From the NCBI GenBank assembly GCA_023390395.1, contig JAEWCY010000204.1, positions 1 through 12,982 on the forward strand: a stretch of DNA of 12,982 nucleotides, given 5' to 3'. The translations under genes were made by a program, and so were the position numbers. The notes under the pieces are model-generated. The model made no database searches and was not told the origin of the DNA. It saw only the letters and a list, made by a program, of their open reading frames with translations. This DNA is from Pseudomonadota bacterium. GTDB lineage: Bacteria > Desulfobacterota > Desulfovibrionia > Desulfovibrionales > Desulfovibrionaceae. Below are positions 12,860 through 12,982 of the stretch, piece after piece (position 1 is the first letter of the stretch; each line of letters starts with the position of its first letter).

Positions 12860-12982
12860 TCCCCCCCGACCGGGCGGATGGGAGGGAGGTCGGGAACGGC
12901 GGACGGCGAGGCGTCGGTCGTTGTGGTCGGGGAATCGGGCCGGGCGACGCAGGCCGCAAAGCCGGCCAGCACCGCCCGGCCC

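Noticed and set aside
12001..12972. A minus-strand frame starting near the window end with a lipoprotein-like beginning
   Set aside because: The frame runs without stop straight through the antisense of the sigma-54 activator and is Gly/Gln/Val-rich, which marks it as a shadow.

Overview
The window is a very GC-rich stretch of bacterial chromosome. It looks like a Desulfovibrionaceae sulfate reducer (Desulfovibrio or Solidesulfovibrio type). This placement is inferred from the paired CO-dehydrogenase genes cooS and cooC beside a CooA-type regulator, the large PAS-rich sensor kinases and the sigma-54 regulators; no rRNA or other marker is present to prove it.

Region 1 (about 100-4879, + strand) is a two-gene signalling operon. 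It encodes a multi-pass membrane histidine kinase (GAF, three PAS domains, HisKA, HATPase). Three bases later comes a response regulator with REC, a PAS-like segment and a GGDEF domain that keeps an intact GGEEF site and an RxxD inhibitory site. The likely output is c-di-GMP.

Region 2 (4880-5611) has no long convincing gene. It holds a sharp AT-rich island with a TATAAT box and a perfect 14-bp palindrome, a long structured leader, a 29-residue single-helix membrane protein with a good ribosome binding site, and a perfect 15-bp-stem terminator shared with the convergent cooC gene.

Region 3 (5612-10411) is a carbon-monoxide module. cooC and cooS form an operon on the minus strand, and cooA lies further upstream on the same strand. 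A 16-bp match to the known CooA operator (TGTCA-N6-CGACA) lies 91 bp upstream of the cooS start. A radical SAM/SPASM gene of unknown function sits between cooA and cooS in the opposite orientation. Its 5' half is visibly richer in A/T than its neighbours, and a good sigma-54-type -24/-12 element precedes it. CooA is predicted to sense CO and activate cooSC; CooC loads or helps mature the Ni-Fe-S cluster; CooS oxidises CO to CO2. No cooF or CO-induced hydrogenase gene is visible in the window.

Region 4 (10516-12982) is a divergent pair. A minus-strand GT-A type glycosyltransferase-like protein and a plus-strand PAS-AAA+-HTH sigma-54 activator have recognisable back-to-back sigma-70-like promoters. 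The activator gene ends in a strong hairpin whose loop is its own stop codon. The last 133 bases hold no supportable gene.
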